64,000 nucleotides of DNA from Gari tellinella. Lineage: Eukaryota; Mollusca; Bivalvia; Cardiida; Psammobiidae. Below, piece by piece: positions 63,505-64,000 of the stretch. Below the pieces are notes generated by a model. That model saw only the letters and a program-made list of their open reading frames with translations, had not been told where the DNA came from and did no database searches. The stretch is taken from positions 57,651,246 to 57,715,245 of the forward strand of contig OV277866.1 of assembly GCA_922989275.2 (NCBI GenBank), written 5' to 3'. Position numbers and translations under genes: made by a program. Numbering within the stretch: the first letter of the stretch is position 1; each line of letters begins with the position of its first letter.

Positions 63505-64000
63505 AATATTTTCTTCGTGAACACCGTTTTAGCTCTTTCACCGCTACAGGTGCATTTAGACGCATCTTCAAGATGAATAGATAGATAGATTTATTTCAAC
63601 ATAAAACGTACAATAGCATGGCAATCTGTTCTTAAAACCATACGCAGTAAACAATAAGCAACAATATGTATGCTTCAATACAGCAAATATGCCAAGAATA
63701 ACACAAAAAAGAGAAAGGGATACTCTTATTTCCATTGTGATCCTTATATAGATATTCAAAAAGTTTCATTAAAATCCATTCTGTCTGACAATCATAATTT
63801 TCTTTAGTTAATGTTTGTCAAATCTTACTTTGATAAACAACACATGGAAGACACAACCGTGCCAATGCAGATAATGTGGTGAACGGGTTAAAACAGACGA
63901 TAAAAGCTGACGAGGAAATACATAGTAATTCTACAGTAAGAACATGTTGCCATTATGTCAACTTAGCAAGTCTTAATTGGTAATTTTATATATTGTAATA
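63505..64000. other. Window end, nothing firm
   Basis: A GATA microsatellite is at 63576-63590. TTTCACCGCTACAGGTGCAT at 63537 may start another TTAA-type MITE. No gene is seen. Confidence 0.35.

Overview
This window looks like nuclear DNA of a bivalve mollusc, probably a heterodont; the species is not certain. There are no prokaryotic operons. The coding content is split into short exons with GT-AG introns in consistent phases. The rest is AT-rich DNA packed with short palindromic DNA transposons, tRNA-like SINE pieces, decayed LINEs, a mariner relic and long dispersed repeats of a type familiar from bivalve genomes.

Two paralogous genes can be assembled by joining exons by hand, and they are transcribed divergently. 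Gene A (minus strand, 30449 to 9096, four exons, about 528 residues) encodes a signal peptide, a C-type lectin-like domain (CTLD), a Thr/Pro/Ser mucin-like stalk and one C-terminal membrane segment. Gene B (plus strand, 48083 to 59984, five exons, about 544 residues) has the same plan plus an extra PAN/apple-like cysteine-rich exon between the CTLD and the stalk. All proposed junctions keep the frame and both exon sums are multiples of three. Both proteins end with a related juxtamembrane/membrane block (K-[TS]-S-A-x-D-D-R-P, then G-Y-V-G). They look like surface lectin-mucin receptors.

Layout: 1-9 kb, old tandem and dispersed repeats, several palindromes, a SINE and CT microsatellites; 9.1-30.4 kb, gene A with introns full of MITEs and an RTE-like LINE (22.5-25.6 kb); 30.5-48 kb, intergenic, with SINEs, a large hairpin, a mariner pseudogene and more MITEs; 48-60 kb, gene B with MITE-filled introns; 60-64 kb, MITEs and a degenerate LINE 3' end.

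The most unusual signal is modularity in the MITEs. Family A (about 246 bp, ends CAGTGGAGAA, TA target duplication, 19 copies with both ends), several TTAA-flanked piggyBac-like families (here TTAA-1 to TTAA-4) and a family with ends CAGTGTTCCCTCCC (family T) have unrelated ends but all carry versions of one central hairpin: CAAACAGT, six variable bases, CTGATCAGA, a GC-rich loop, then the mirror image. A second hairpin (module II, GCAGGCTGAAAGTAAAGCAG and its mirror) is shared by TTAA-5, family B (ends CAGGGCTGCCA, 6-bp target duplication) and, in degenerate form, pogo-like elements. Some copies lack the hairpin entirely or lack one arm. I see this as a candidate undescribed core-swapping system of MITEs, but no search could be run. 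All coordinates come from reading the sequence by eye and element ends may be off by a few bases.
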